A DNA stretch of 64,000 nucleotides from Pseudomonadota bacterium (GCA_024228935.1 JAAESX010000309.1:1-64000); one strand, 5' to 3'; shown: positions 49,165 to 59,207, counted from the stretch's first letter. Notes: generated by a model from the letters alone, not told the origin. Numbers and translations are program-made.

Positions 49165-50736
49165 GTGATCCTCCTGCTCTCTTCTGTCTCCCTCGCACAG
49201 GGCCTCCCTTCGGTCGAGGTCACCTGGAACAAGGGCGTCGGCCTGATCGACATCCAGCCGCCTCCGGGCGAGCACATCGCAGACGACGCACCGGTCGGGG
49301 GCTTCGTCGAGGTCGATGGGCGCCGGCTGGGCATCGAGGGGCTGGGTGACGCCGTCGCCGATGGCATCGCCATCTCGGTGCCGGGCAAGGACGACCGCGT
49401 GGTCCAGGGCGAGCTGGCCCTGTCGCTCTGTCTCGACGACAACACGACCTGCCGCCCGGTGCAGCTCGGCTTCATCGGGACCATCGACGGCAAGCGGGGC
49501 AGCCGCTTCGTGGGGGTGCACGAGCCCGCGCCGCCGCCGACCGTCGAGGTCGCGCAGCACGGCACGACGCCCGAAGAGGCGTTCGCCCAGGCCGCCGACA
49601 GCGGCAAGCTCGTCCTCATCGACTTCGGTGCGGTCTGGTGTCCGCCCTGCAACGAGCTGGCCGCGCGCGTCCTCAAGGACGACCAGAACGCCTCGGACCT
49701 GGAGCCCTTCGTCGTGACCGAGGTCGACGTCGACCAGTCCAGCAGCTGGGACATCAAGGACCGGTACGCCGTCGGTGGCTACCCGACCGTGGTCGTCGCG
49801 CGAGCGGACGGGACGGAGATCGACCGCCACCTGGGCTTCTCGACCGAGGCCGAGTTCGTGTCGTGGCTCGGCGCGGTCCAGGACGAGGTCGTGCCGATCG
49901 ACGAGCTGCTGGGCCGTGACCTCTCGCCGGCGGAGACCAGCGAGCTCGTGCTTCGCCTGGTCCGCGATGGTCGCGACGACGAAGCGACCGAGCTGTTCGA
50001 GAGCTCCGAGGTCAACGCCGACCTGCGCATCGCGCGGGTCCAGGTCGAGGCCACCGAAGACGACGTCGTCTGGCTGGCCGAGAACGCCGCCGACCGAATG
50101 TACGAGTGGGTCTGGTGGGCGGACGCGGAGCTCTCTCCAGAGGGAGCCGCTGCGCTCGACGGAGCCATCCGGCGCGCGCTGCTCGACGCGGAAGGGGCCC
50201 ACGCCAGCGAGCTGATCGAGCTCCTGGCCGAGCGGGCACCCGAGGACGCCCGAGCGTCCCTGTACGCGGCGGCGGCGACCACGCTCGCCAACTCGCTGAG
50301 CGGTGACCCGACGCTGGATCGGGCCTACTACGGGCACCTGGCCGAGCTCTACCGGCTCGCCGGGGACACCGACGCCGGCATCGAGGTCCTGCGCGAGGCC
50401 GCCAGCCTGTACCCCCACGAGTTCACGTTCTTCTACGCCGCGGCCGGGGTGCTGCAGCGCGACGAGCAGTACGAGGAGGCGCTGGCCTGGAGCTCAGCGG
50501 CGCGGGCGCTCGGCTATGGCGACCAGGCGCTGCGAGCCGCCGGACGCGAGGCGCGCATCCTGGTCGGGCTCGAACGAACCGACGACGCTATCGCGCTCAT
50601 CGACGCCACGCTCGCGGCGGCCGAGGCGCCCGACGAGGGCACCGATGTGAGGACGTTCAGGTACCTGGCTCAGCTCGAGGATCTGCGCGCCGAGCTCGCC
50701 GGCTCCGCAGGAGAGAAGCCATCAGAAGGGGAATGA
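49165..50736 (+). CDS. exported DsbD-alpha-like / thioredoxin / TPR protein
   Basis: A 523-residue exported protein. The signal is short (MILLLSSVSLAQG). A beta-sandwich with Cys89 and Cys96 (LCLDDNTTC) resembles the N-terminal domain of DsbD. A thioredoxin domain has the redox motif WCPPC (158-162), and the C-terminal half (about 250-523) is made of TPR-type helices. DsbD's membrane domain is absent, so it cannot carry electrons across the membrane itself. A periplasmic thiol-disulfide role is likely. Its last 80 bases overlap the convergent beta-helix gene. Confidence 0.85.
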   Translation: MILLLSSVSLAQGLPSVEVTWNKGVGLIDIQPPPGEHIADDAPVGGFVEVDGRRLGIEGLGDAVADGIAISVPGKDDRVVQGELALSLCLDDNTTCRPVQLGFIGTIDGKRGSRFVGVHEPAPPPTVEVAQHGTTPEEAFAQAADSGKLVLIDFGAVWCPPCNELAARVLKDDQNASDLEPFVVTEVDVDQSSSWDIKDRYAVGGYPTVVVARADGTEIDRHLGFSTEAEFVSWLGAVQDEVVPIDELLGRDLSPAETSELVLRLVRDGRDDEATELFESSEVNADLRIARVQVEATEDDVVWLAENAADRMYEWVWWADAELSPEGAAALDGAIRRALLDAEGAHASELIELLAERAPEDARASLYAAAATTLANSLSGDPTLDRAYYGHLAELYRLAGDTDAGIEVLREAASLYPHEFTFFYAAAGVLQRDEQYEEALAWSSAARALGYGDQALRAAGREARILVGLERTDDAIALIDATLAAAEAPDEGTDVRTFRYLAQLEDLRAELAGSAGEKPSEGE

Positions 50737-52288
50737 CGAGGGCGCCCGTCGGGCTGTCGCCTCCGCATCCACCGGTCACCCAGCGGCTGCCCGGGGCGAC
50801 ATGCTCCTCGTTGTTCCCGGCGCCGGCGGCGAACGCGCCGATGTCCGCGCGGCTGCCGTCCTCGTCGAACGAGGCGGGGTTCGCGGCGTCGACCAGCGGC
50901 GAGTCGACCTGGATGTAGGGGAGCTGCGCGCAGTTGGCCGAGTCGTAGGGCTCCTCGAACAGCGGATCGTCGATCGCGAGGTCGCCTTCCCCGCCCGTCC
51001 CCGACAGGGATGCGTTGTAGCCACCATCGATGACGCCGTTCCCCCAGGTCTCGGCGACATCCCACAACAGGGAGTTCGAAAGGGCCACATACGCCCCCTC
51101 GTTCGCCTCGATGCCCAGGGTGTCCTGGTTCCCGACCAGGGAGACGTGGTCGAGCTCGACCTCGGCAGCCCGCCCCATCACCGTGGCTCCGGTGCTCTCG
51201 TTGCCCTGGAAGACCGAGCGCGAGATGGTGGCTGGGCCGTCCCACACGAGCACCCCGGTGACGCTGTCGCCCGAGCCGTTGTTGTCGACGGCGCCGTCGC
51301 ACACCATCACCCGGTCGAGCTCCAGATGGTCGTGGCCGTGCGCCATGACCCCGGCCACCACCGGCCAGGACGGCTGGTCGTCGCCCGAGGCGGCTCGGGG
51401 GGATCGGATGGAGACGTCGCTCAGGACGAGCGCGCTGTTCTCGTCCGCCTTGAACGCACCGTGGCGGGACGTGCTGCCGCTGGATGTGCTCCCGATGACC
51501 TCGGCGTACCCGTTCTCGACATAGACGTCGCCCCCGTACGGGGCCTCGTTGTCGACGAACGTGCTGCCGTTGATGTAGGCGGTGCCTCCCTCGGCGACGC
51601 CGATCGCTCCGCCGTACGGGTCCACGCGGTTGCCCTCGAAGTGGCTGTCGGTGACGGTGGCCGAGGCTCCCTGGCCCCAGACCTGGATGCCGCCGCCAAG
51701 GCCGGAGTCGCTCTGCTCGCCGGAGATGAACCGCGTGTCGTGCACGGTGGCGTCGGCGACGTAGCCCCCGGCTGAGATGACCGCGACGCCGCCGTCGTTG
51801 CCGATGAAGTCGCACCCGTCGACCTCGACGTGCGCGTCTCCGTCCGTCGGGTACAGCACGATGGGCGCGCCCTCGAACGGCCACCCCTCCGCCGAGCAGT
51901 CCTCGATCCGGATCGAGCCGGAGTACACGCCGACCCCGTGCCCGGAGAACGGCTCGAAGTGCACGTCCTGGGCAAGCACCCCCTCGGCGCCGTCCACCGA
52001 GATCGTCGAGTCGGCGCCGTTGTCGGCCGTGTAGAAGGTCAGGTGCCGCAGCGTCGTGTCGTCGGCGCCGTCGCGCAGCTCGACCGACCCGATGTCCGCC
52101 AGGTCCAGCCCCTCGACGGGCTCGATGGTGACGCCGGCGACGTCGAGGACGCAGCTCGCGACGAGCCGCCCGTCCGAGCTGTCCACTTGGATGACGTCGC
52201 CGCTGGTGGCGTCCAGGCATGCGGCGCGGAGCTCGGCGCTGGTCGTCACGGTTGCGGCTTGGGCCGCGGAGAGCACGAGGAGTGTCAC
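50657..52288 (-). CDS. parallel beta-helix protein with MYXO-CTERM-like tail
   Basis: A 543-residue exported protein. A short signal (MTLLVLSAAQA; GTG at 52288 overlapping the previous stop as GTGA) is followed by many parallel-beta-helix turns (HGVGVYSGSIRIEDCSAEGWPF, YINGSTFVDNEAPYGGDVYVENG). It ends with GGCGGDSPTG, a hydrophobic helix (ALVIPLLMASLL) and RSRRARR. This is a Cys-Gly, hydrophobic, arginine tail like the MYXO-CTERM sorting signal. It is probably a surface-anchored polysaccharide-binding or structural protein. Confidence 0.85.
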   Translation of the reverse strand: MTLLVLSAAQAATVTTSAELRAACLDATSGDVIQVDSSDGRLVASCVLDVAGVTIEPVEGLDLADIGSVELRDGADDTTLRHLTFYTADNGADSTISVDGAEGVLAQDVHFEPFSGHGVGVYSGSIRIEDCSAEGWPFEGAPIVLYPTDGDAHVEVDGCDFIGNDGGVAVISAGGYVADATVHDTRFISGEQSDSGLGGGIQVWGQGASATVTDSHFEGNRVDPYGGAIGVAEGGTAYINGSTFVDNEAPYGGDVYVENGYAEVIGSTSSGSTSRHGAFKADENSALVLSDVSIRSPRAASGDDQPSWPVVAGVMAHGHDHLELDRVMVCDGAVDNNGSGDSVTGVLVWDGPATISRSVFQGNESTGATVMGRAAEVELDHVSLVGNQDTLGIEANEGAYVALSNSLLWDVAETWGNGVIDGGYNASLSGTGGEGDLAIDDPLFEEPYDSANCAQLPYIQVDSPLVDAANPASFDEDGSRADIGAFAAGAGNNEEHVAPGSRWVTGGCGGDSPTGALVIPLLMASLLRSRRARRADPRAEPGT

Positions 52289-53670
52289 TCCGACAGTCTG
52301 CCCCGCCGTCGCAGCAGTAGCAGGCCGAAGACCCAGGGGGCCCCGCCGGCCACTCCACCCAGCGGACTGCACCCGCCGCGCACCCAGGTGTCGCCCGGCT
52401 CGAGCTGTACGTCCTCGCCTTCGTCACGGGTCCCGTAGGCGCCGAGCCCGAGCACCGGCGAGTCGGGGGCCAGGTACGGCCGGTCGTCGCAGTTCGTGCG
52501 GTCGAAGTCCTCGTCCCAGCCCGGATCGGTGATGTCGGTGACCTCGTCCTCGAACTGCGCCGCGATGGCGTCTTCTGCCCATGTGTCGATCCAGACGTTG
52601 CCGCCACCCGCGTAGACGATGTCCGCGTCGTCGTCCTGGGTGGAGCTGTTCTCCACGAGCAGGTTCTCCGTCATCGTCAGCGTGCCCTGGGTCGTGAACA
52701 CGAAGCCCTCTTCGGGCTGGTTGTCGACGAAGGTGTTCCTCTTCAGCGTGATGTCCTCGTCGACGCCCAGGAAGTCGACCGCGCTGATCAAGGCGAACCA
52801 CTGACCGGCCCCGTGGTTCATGAACCCGCTGCTGTGGACCTCGACGGGCCCGCCGAGCGAGCGTAGGAGCGCCGTGGACGCTCCCGTCATCTCCTTGTTC
52901 CCGCAGAGCCAGGAGTCCTCGACCAGGAACTCGTCGTGGTACTGCGCGGCCAGGTAGCCCTGTCCGCGGGCCTCGTTGTCGATGAACTCGGTCCGTCGGA
53001 CGACCAGGCTCGGGGCGGAGTTGGTCCGAACGAGGCCGCCCGCCGAGGTGTTGCCTTCGAACCGGCTGTCCTCGATCAGGACGCTGGCGCCGTCGCTTTA
53101 GATCGCGCTGACCTCGGCGCCGCTGTTCGCCGTGAACTCCGAGGTGCGCACGGTCAGCGAGCCGCCTTCGATGAGGATGGCTCCGGCGTCGTCGCCGCTG
53201 TTGCCGGCGAACACGCAGTCGTCGATGGTCAGCTCGACGGAGCCTTCGCCGTAGATGGCCCCCGCCTTCAGGTTCAGCGAGTTGTCCTGGAGCGTGCAGC
53301 CCTCGATGCTCAGCTTCGAGTCCCAGACACCGACCGCGCTGTAGTCCGAGCCGATCACGTGGACGTCCCGCATCACGACCTCGCTCTCGTTGATCATGAA
53401 GGGCCACCCGACGGTCGAGGTGCCCGCGACGTTCTCGATGATCGTCCCATCGGTCGTCGAGTACAGATCCACCGAGGGGATCTCCGGGTGGTCGCCGACG
53501 CCACGGATCTTGACCGGCACCTGGAGCGTGCAGCGCTCGTCCTCAGAGATGGTCTACTCGCTGGCGTCGATCTGGTCGCCGGCCGACGCCGCGTCGCAGG
53601 CTTCGGCCAGGGTCCCGTACTCCTCGGGGACGGTCAGGGTGGTGGCGCTCGCCAGCGAGAGAAGCATCAT
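52285..53670 (-). pseudogene. beta-helix protein broken by two in-frame stops
   Basis: It starts MMLLSLASATTLTV at 53670 (ATGA overlap with the sulfatase stop) and would be 461 residues. The same frame has a TAG at 53554-53556 (after DQIDASE) and a TAA at 53098-53100 (after GAEVSAI). The beta-helix sequence continues cleanly on either side (TISEDERCTLQVPVKI; SDGASVLIEDSRFEGNT). The tail is MYXO-CTERM-like: RGGCSPLGGVAGGAPWVFGLLLLRRRGR. It is a paralogue of the next gene downstream. No frameshift is needed, only two substitutions. Confidence 0.85.
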
Positions 53671-54923
53671 GGTGGGGTCACCTCGGCCAGCCAGGGGCGC
53701 GTCGGGACGATGGGCATGAACGGGTCCTCACGGAGCTCGAGCATCGGGGTGAACTCGGGCGCCGCCCAGGTCTGGGACTCGGTGCTGTAGGTGCGTGCCA
53801 CCTTGGCCTCCCAGCCGCGTTCGTCCAGCTGCCAGACCACCATCGTACGAGACTCGATCGAGAGCGTCGCGCGATGGGTGTCGTCGATCCAGCTCAGCCG
53901 GTCGAGCGTGCGGCTGGGGCTGGAGCTCCAGGCCTTTCGCCCGGATACGGTCTCGCCGGTCACCATCCAGTCCCAGACCGGGCCGGAGAGATCGAGCAGG
54001 GCGCGAGCGACCTCGGCGTGGCCCACGGTGGTGTCGTTCTCATGGGGCTCGAGCCCTGGCATGCGAACGACGAGCGGCACGTGGGTGAGTATCGAGCGGA
54101 CGTTGTGTCCGTTGGTGACGCCGCTGACGTCCCAGAGCTCCTCGCCGTGGTCGCCTGTGATGACGAGCAGGGAGTCGTCGAGGCGCCCTTGTTCCCGCAG
54201 TCCCGCGACCAGCGTGCCGATGGCCTCGTCCGTGCAGGAGATCTGCTCGGCGTACAGGCGGCGGACGTAGTCGACCTCCGCATCCGTGGGTGGATTGTTG
54301 CTGCGCCAGCGGTGGAAACGCTCCTCGTCGACGGGGAGCTCGAAGGCGGGCTCGTCGCTGAACCGCCCGCGGCAGCTCGAGTCCGGGGCGTAGTTGAACG
54401 CCGGGTCCGCGATGTGGATGAAGGCGTACGCGGGCTCGTCGTCCTTGGCGAGCCAGTCGAGCGCTGAGCGCACGGTCTCGTCGCCGGTCCGGTGGAGGCG
54501 GGCCGGATCGTTCGGGCGTTCGTCCCAGTGGTCGAACCCCCGCTCCATCCCGAAGCGCTCCGACACATCCGACGTGCTCGCCCAGCCGCCGGTGCGATGT
54601 CCGCGACGGCGCCAGGTCGCGGGGACGGACGTCGAGAACGGCGAGACCCGGCCGAACCGGTCGGCGGTCAGGATGTCCGCCACCACGCGGTGCTCCCAGG
54701 GCTGCTCGGTGGTCAGGATCGTGGCGACCGAGGGCAGCGTGTTTGGGGCGGCGGCGTGGGCGTGCGTGAACACCACCGCGTCCTCCTTCAGCGCGTCCAG
54801 GTTCGGCAGCAGCTCGGAGCCGGCGACCAGATCGGCGCGGAACGACTCGACGACCACCCACACGACCGTGGGAGGGAGCGGCTCGGTTTCGCCGGTGCAC
54901 CCGAAGAGGAGGGGGAGCCACAT
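53667..54923 (-). CDS. second sulfatase-fold lipoprotein
   Basis: A 418-residue lipoprotein (MWLPLLFGC) paralogous to the one at 16581-17915. Shared segments include QPWEHRVV, RGRGHRTG-type WRRRGHRTGGW, FIHIADPAFNYAPDS and VITGDHGEELWDVSGVTNGHN. The first metal motif is VVVESFRADL, with Glu where the relative has Asp. The nucleophile region (AAPNTLPSVATILTT) lacks a formylglycine motif. It is therefore an altered or non-classical hydrolase. It heads the operon with the two beta-helix genes. Confidence 0.83.
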   Translation of the reverse strand: MWLPLLFGCTGETEPLPPTVVWVVVESFRADLVAGSELLPNLDALKEDAVVFTHAHAAAPNTLPSVATILTTEQPWEHRVVADILTADRFGRVSPFSTSVPATWRRRGHRTGGWASTSDVSERFGMERGFDHWDERPNDPARLHRTGDETVRSALDWLAKDDEPAYAFIHIADPAFNYAPDSSCRGRFSDEPAFELPVDEERFHRWRSNNPPTDAEVDYVRRLYAEQISCTDEAIGTLVAGLREQGRLDDSLLVITGDHGEELWDVSGVTNGHNVRSILTHVPLVVRMPGLEPHENDTTVGHAEVARALLDLSGPVWDWMVTGETVSGRKAWSSSPSRTLDRLSWIDDTHRATLSIESRTMVVWQLDERGWEAKVARTYSTESQTWAAPEFTPMLELREDPFMPIVPTRPWLAEVTPP

Positions 54924-55048
54924 CTGGAAGCGAGGCTACCAGTGCATCCCCACCGACGCGTGGCGCGGCACGAAGCGCGCGGCACCAGGAATCGACCGAT
55001 CGCTGATTGCGTGCGAGGGCAGGCCGGGTGAGGTGTCTACATCAAAAC

Positions 55049-55066
55049 TGAATGAGGGCTCACTCA
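55049..55066 (+). promoter_or_regulatory. FadR(TetR)-type operator at the fadN start
   Basis: TGAATGA-GGGC-TCACTCA, an 18-base palindrome with one mismatch. It matches the TGAATGA-N4-TCATTCA sites of acyl-CoA-responsive TetR-family FadR regulators of Bacillus and Thermus. It ends one base before the ATG and contains the GAGGG ribosome site, so binding could block both transcription and translation. No fadR gene is in the window. Confidence 0.65.
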
Positions 55067-57418
55067 ATGGCTTACTCGATCAACAAGGTCGCCGTTCTCG
55101 GTGCCGGCGTCATGGGGCAGGGCATCGCTGCTCACCTTGCCAACGCCCGCATCGAATCGGTGCTCTACGACATCAACATGGAGGCCGCCCAGGCTGGCCT
55201 GAAGAACGCGGTCAAGCTGAAGCCGGCCGGTGGCAACACCTCGCTGTTCTTCAAGAAGAGTGACGCCAAGATGGTCACCGCGGCCACCTACGACGACGCT
55301 GGCGCCAAGCTCCTCGGCGAGTGCGACCTCATCATCGAGGTCGTCGTCGAGCGCATGGACATCAAGCACAAGGTGTTCAGCTGGGTCGGCGAGCATCGCG
55401 CCAAGGGCTCGATCGTCGCGTCGAACACCTCGGGCCTGTCGCTCGCCGGAATGGGCGAGGTCATGGACGAGGAGATGCGCAGCCACTTCCTGGTCATGCA
55501 CTTCTTCAACCCCGTCCGGTACATGCGTCTGCTCGAGCTCGTCTCGGGTCCCGAGACGCTGCCCGAGGTCACCGCGGCCATCACCGAGTTCGGTGAGAAG
55601 AAGCTCGGCAAGGGCATCGTCACCTGCAAGGACACGCCGAACTTCATCGCGAACCGCATCGGCACCTACGGGATCATGTCGGTGCTGCACCACATGCCGA
55701 CGATCGGCCTGAACATCGCCGAGGTCGACGCGATCTTCGGCAAGCCGATGGGCCGCCCCGCCAGCGCGGTCTTCCGGACCGGTGACCTGGTCGGCATCGA
55801 CACGCTCGCCCACGTCATCAAGACGGTCTACGACTCCTGCCCCGACGACCCCGAGCGCGACAAGTTCGTGGTGCCCGCCTGGGTCGAGAAGATGGTCGCC
55901 GAGGGTGACCTGGGTGGCAAGACCGGCAAGGGCTTCTACTGGAAGACCAAGATCGACGGCAAGAAGGCCATCCTGGCCCGCAACGTCGAGACCGGCGAGT
56001 ACGAGAACCAGGGTCGTCCGAAGTTCGCTTCGGTCAAGGCCGCCAAGAGCGGTGGCCTGAAGGCGCTGGTCGCCGGCGACGACAAGGCCGCGAAGATCGC
56101 CTGGCTCGCCACGGCGGACACGCTCATCTACGCCGCCGGCCGGATCCCCGAGATCGCCGACGACATCGTCAACATCGACCGCGGCATGCGCTGGGGCTTC
56201 GGCTGGAAGATCGGTGTCTTCGAGAGCTGGGACAAGCTCGGCGTCCGCTCCAGCGTCGAGCGGATGAAGGCGGAAGGCCGGACGGTCCCCGCCTGGGTCG
56301 AGGCCATGCTCGCCACGGGTCGCGAGACCTTCTACACTCGCAACAACGGCGTCGACTCCTACTGGTGCGCCATCGAGGGCGTCGAGAAGACGGTCGAGGG
56401 CAGCAGCGGCTGGCTCATCCTCAAGGACGTGAAGGACGCGGGCGGCCTGGTCGCCAAGAACGTCGGCGCCGACCTCATCGACCTTGGTGACGGCGTCCTC
56501 AACCTGTCCTTCCACACCAAGATGAACGCGCTCGACGCCGACATCTTCGAGCTCTACAACCAGGCTCTCGACGAGCTGGAAGAGGGCAAGTGGGAGGCGC
56601 TGGTCGTCGGAAGCCAGGGCGGCCCCGCCTTCTGTGCCGGCGCCAACATCTTCATGCTGGTCATGCTCGCCATGCAGCAGGAGTGGGGCCAGATCGAGGA
56701 GATGGTCGGCGGCATGCAGACCGTGCTCAAGCGCGCCCAGTACAACAAGCGCCCGGTCGTCACCGCTCCCCGCGGTCTGACCCTGGGTGGTGGCCTCGAG
56801 GTCGCGATGCAGTCGTCGGCCTGTCAGGCCGGTGGTGAGCTCTACGCGGGCCTCGTCGAGGTCGGCGTGGGCCTGATTCCCGCTGGCGGTGGCTGCAAGG
56901 AGGTCCTCGCGCGCTCGCTCGGGAACATCCCCGAGGGCGTCGAGTACGACCCGAACCCGTTCGTCCAGCAGGCGTTCAAGAACATCGGCCTCGCCCAGGT
57001 GGCGACCTCGTGCGAGGAGGCCCGCGCGATGGGGTACCTCCGGCCGCACGACCGGATCACGATGGACGAGGACGCGCTGATCCAAGACGCCAAGGACCTG
57101 GCGCTCGGAATGGTGAAGGCCGGCTACGCGCCGCCCAAGGAGCGCACGTTCATGCTGCCCGGCCCCAGTGGCCGCAGCGCGATCGAGCTGTTCCTCTACC
57201 AGATGCACCAGGGTGGCTTCGCGACCGACCACGACATGGTCGTCAGCGGCAAGCTGGCCCACATCATGACGGGTGGCGACATCCCGACGAACACGTGGGT
57301 CACCGAGCAGCACGTCCTCGACCTCGAGCGCGAGGCCTTCCTGTCCCTGTGCGGTGAGACCGGCACGCAGATGCGCATCCAGCACTTCCTGCAGACGGGC
57401 AAGCCCCTCCGGAACTAG
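55067..57418 (+). CDS. fadN: 3-hydroxyacyl-CoA dehydrogenase / enoyl-CoA hydratase
   Basis: A 783-residue bifunctional beta-oxidation enzyme. The dehydrogenase comes first: NAD motif VLGAGVMGQGIAAHLA, then ASNTSGLSL, MHFFNPVRYM and KDTPNFIANRIG. The crotonase domain is C-terminal: VVGSQGGPAFCAGANI and LTLGGGLEVAMQS. This is the FadN/YusL order, opposite to E. coli FadB. I use the ATG at 55067; an open frame five codons longer would run through the operator. It is followed 34 bases later by the thiolase gene. Confidence 0.95.
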   Translation: MAYSINKVAVLGAGVMGQGIAAHLANARIESVLYDINMEAAQAGLKNAVKLKPAGGNTSLFFKKSDAKMVTAATYDDAGAKLLGECDLIIEVVVERMDIKHKVFSWVGEHRAKGSIVASNTSGLSLAGMGEVMDEEMRSHFLVMHFFNPVRYMRLLELVSGPETLPEVTAAITEFGEKKLGKGIVTCKDTPNFIANRIGTYGIMSVLHHMPTIGLNIAEVDAIFGKPMGRPASAVFRTGDLVGIDTLAHVIKTVYDSCPDDPERDKFVVPAWVEKMVAEGDLGGKTGKGFYWKTKIDGKKAILARNVETGEYENQGRPKFASVKAAKSGGLKALVAGDDKAAKIAWLATADTLIYAAGRIPEIADDIVNIDRGMRWGFGWKIGVFESWDKLGVRSSVERMKAEGRTVPAWVEAMLATGRETFYTRNNGVDSYWCAIEGVEKTVEGSSGWLILKDVKDAGGLVAKNVGADLIDLGDGVLNLSFHTKMNALDADIFELYNQALDELEEGKWEALVVGSQGGPAFCAGANIFMLVMLAMQQEWGQIEEMVGGMQTVLKRAQYNKRPVVTAPRGLTLGGGLEVAMQSSACQAGGELYAGLVEVGVGLIPAGGGCKEVLARSLGNIPEGVEYDPNPFVQQAFKNIGLAQVATSCEEARAMGYLRPHDRITMDEDALIQDAKDLALGMVKAGYAPPKERTFMLPGPSGRSAIELFLYQMHQGGFATDHDMVVSGKLAHIMTGGDIPTNTWVTEQHVLDLEREAFLSLCGETGTQMRIQHFLQTGKPLRN

Positions 57419-57452
57419 CCGGAACCACTACACACTTACGAGAGAAACTCAC

Positions 57453-58628
57453 ATGAGCAAGAACCCCCGTGATGTCGTCGTGGTCGCCGCTGTGCGGACC
57501 GCCGTCGGCAAGGCCAAGAAGGGCTCCTTCAAGGACACCCGTCCCGACGACCTGCTGACCGCCGCGCTCAAGGGCGCGCTGGACACCGTCCCCGACTTCG
57601 ACGCGTCGCTGATCGCCGACGTCGTGGTCGGGACCGCGATGCCGGAAGGCGAGCAGGGCATGAACGTGGCGCGTATCAGCGCACTCGCCGCGGGCATCCC
57701 CGACACCGTCCCCGCCATGACCATCAACCGCTTCTGTTCCTCGGGCCTCCAGGCCCTGGCGCAGGCCGCCGCCAGCATCCAGGCCGGCTGGTACGACGTC
57801 GCCCTGACCGGCGGTGTCGAGTCGATGAGCCAGGTGAAGATGGGCGGTGACCGTCCCACACCGAACCCGGCCCTGATGGGGACGAACCCCGAGATCTACA
57901 CCCCGATGGGCATCACCTCGGAGAACGTGGCCAAGAAGTTCGAGGTCACTCGCGCCCAGCAGGACGCCTTCGCCGTGACCAGCCACCAGAAGGCCGCAGC
58001 GGCCATCGCCGGCGGCAAGTTCAAGGACGAGATCGTTCCGGTCGAGACCCGCGTCTACAAGGACGGGGCCTGGCACGACGTCACCGTCGACACCGACGAG
58101 GGCGTCCGCCCCGACACCAGCGTCGAGGGCCTGGCCCGACTGCGGGCCGCGTTCGCGGTCGGCGGCACGACGCACGCTGGAAACAGCTCGCAGGTCTCCG
58201 ATGGAGCGGCCGCCACGCTCATCATGGCGCGCGAGAAGGCTGAGGAGCTCGGGCTCCCCATCCTGGGCTCGCTCAAGAGCTACGCGGTCGTCGGTGTGGA
58301 TCCCGCGGTCATGGGCATCGGCCCGGCCAAGGCCATCCCCGCGGCGCTCGAGAAGGCCGGCCTCGGCATCGACGACATCGACGTCTTCGAGATCAACGAG
58401 GCGTTCGCCTCGCAGGCCGTGTACTGCGTGCGCGACCTGGGCATCGACGTCGACAAGGTCAACCCCAACGGTGGCGCCATCGCGCTCGGGCACCCTCTGG
58501 GCTGCACCGGCGCCAAGCTCACCGCGACCTTGCTGCACGAGATGAAGCGTCGGGAGTCCAGCTACGGCGTGGTCTCGATGTGCATCGGTGGTGGCATGGG
58601 CGCTGCGGCGGTGTTCGCCCGCGAATAG
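57453..58628 (+). CDS. fadA: acetyl-CoA C-acyltransferase (thiolase)
   Basis: A 391-residue thiolase. The acyl-accepting Cys is in NRFCSSGLQALAQ, the His in NGGAIALGHPLGCTGA and the second Cys in SMCIGGGMGAA. It cleaves 3-ketoacyl-CoA to acetyl-CoA and a shorter acyl-CoA. With fadN it forms the core of fatty acid degradation and is very likely under the same operator. The ATG at 57453 follows GAGAAA. Confidence 0.96.
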   Translation: MSKNPRDVVVVAAVRTAVGKAKKGSFKDTRPDDLLTAALKGALDTVPDFDASLIADVVVGTAMPEGEQGMNVARISALAAGIPDTVPAMTINRFCSSGLQALAQAAASIQAGWYDVALTGGVESMSQVKMGGDRPTPNPALMGTNPEIYTPMGITSENVAKKFEVTRAQQDAFAVTSHQKAAAAIAGGKFKDEIVPVETRVYKDGAWHDVTVDTDEGVRPDTSVEGLARLRAAFAVGGTTHAGNSSQVSDGAAATLIMAREKAEELGLPILGSLKSYAVVGVDPAVMGIGPAKAIPAALEKAGLGIDDIDVFEINEAFASQAVYCVRDLGIDVDKVNPNGGAIALGHPLGCTGAKLTATLLHEMKRRESSYGVVSMCIGGGMGAAAVFARE

Positions 58629-58665
58629 CGGACGAGATCGCGCGTTCGACGCGTACGATGAGCGC

Positions 58666-59178
58666 ATGCTTCTCGCGCTCATCGTCACGTCGTCCGCCGC
58701 AGACCTCCAGGTCCTTCCCCAGCGGAAGCTGGCCGATCTGGAGAGCTGGTACGCCCTCGAGCCGGGGGCGTTGCCGCTGCCGTCCTTGATGGGGCCGGAT
58801 CCGGAGCCCCAGGCCGAGTCCATCCCGGTCGAGGTCCCGCTGGACGTCGACTTCTGAGCGGTCTGGCGGGGCGAGGAGATCTCGCCCAGCGAGTTCGCGT
58901 GGCGGGTCGGTGACCGCGAGACCCTGCGCGCCATCCGGGGCCAGAAGGCGGCGACCATCGCGGCAGGCACGGGGCTGATGCTCGGCGGCGCGTCGAGCTT
59001 CTTCGCGGCGTCCCAGGTCCATCGGAACATCGCGATGGTCCCCGCGACCGTCGGGTGGGTCGCCGTCCTGGGCGGCGCCGCCACGTTCACGTTCGGGACC
59101 CGCAAGTTCCGCGACATGAGCTACTGGTACGCGCCCGAGGACGCCATCGCGTTGACGGGGGGGCTCGACCTGGAGTGA
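58666..59178 (+). pseudogene. truncated first member of a tandem membrane-protein family
   Basis: It starts MLLALIVTSSAAD. It keeps only the end of module one (DLQVLPQRKLADLESWYALE) and then an in-frame TGA at 58855-58857 after LDVDF. Module two is intact beyond it in the same frame: SPSEFAWRVGDRETLRAIRGQK, two membrane helices and RKFRDMSYWYAPEDA. It is clearly related to the next two genes, where both modules are complete. The first module's membrane part has been deleted. Confidence 0.78.
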
Positions 59179-59207
59179 CCCCCCGGTGCGGCCTGTAGGA
59201 TGCTCGC

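Noticed and set aside
58855..58857. TGA as a possible selenocysteine codon
   Set aside because: The paralogues have no Cys or conserved residue at this place, there is no obvious SECIS hairpin, and the gene is already truncated.
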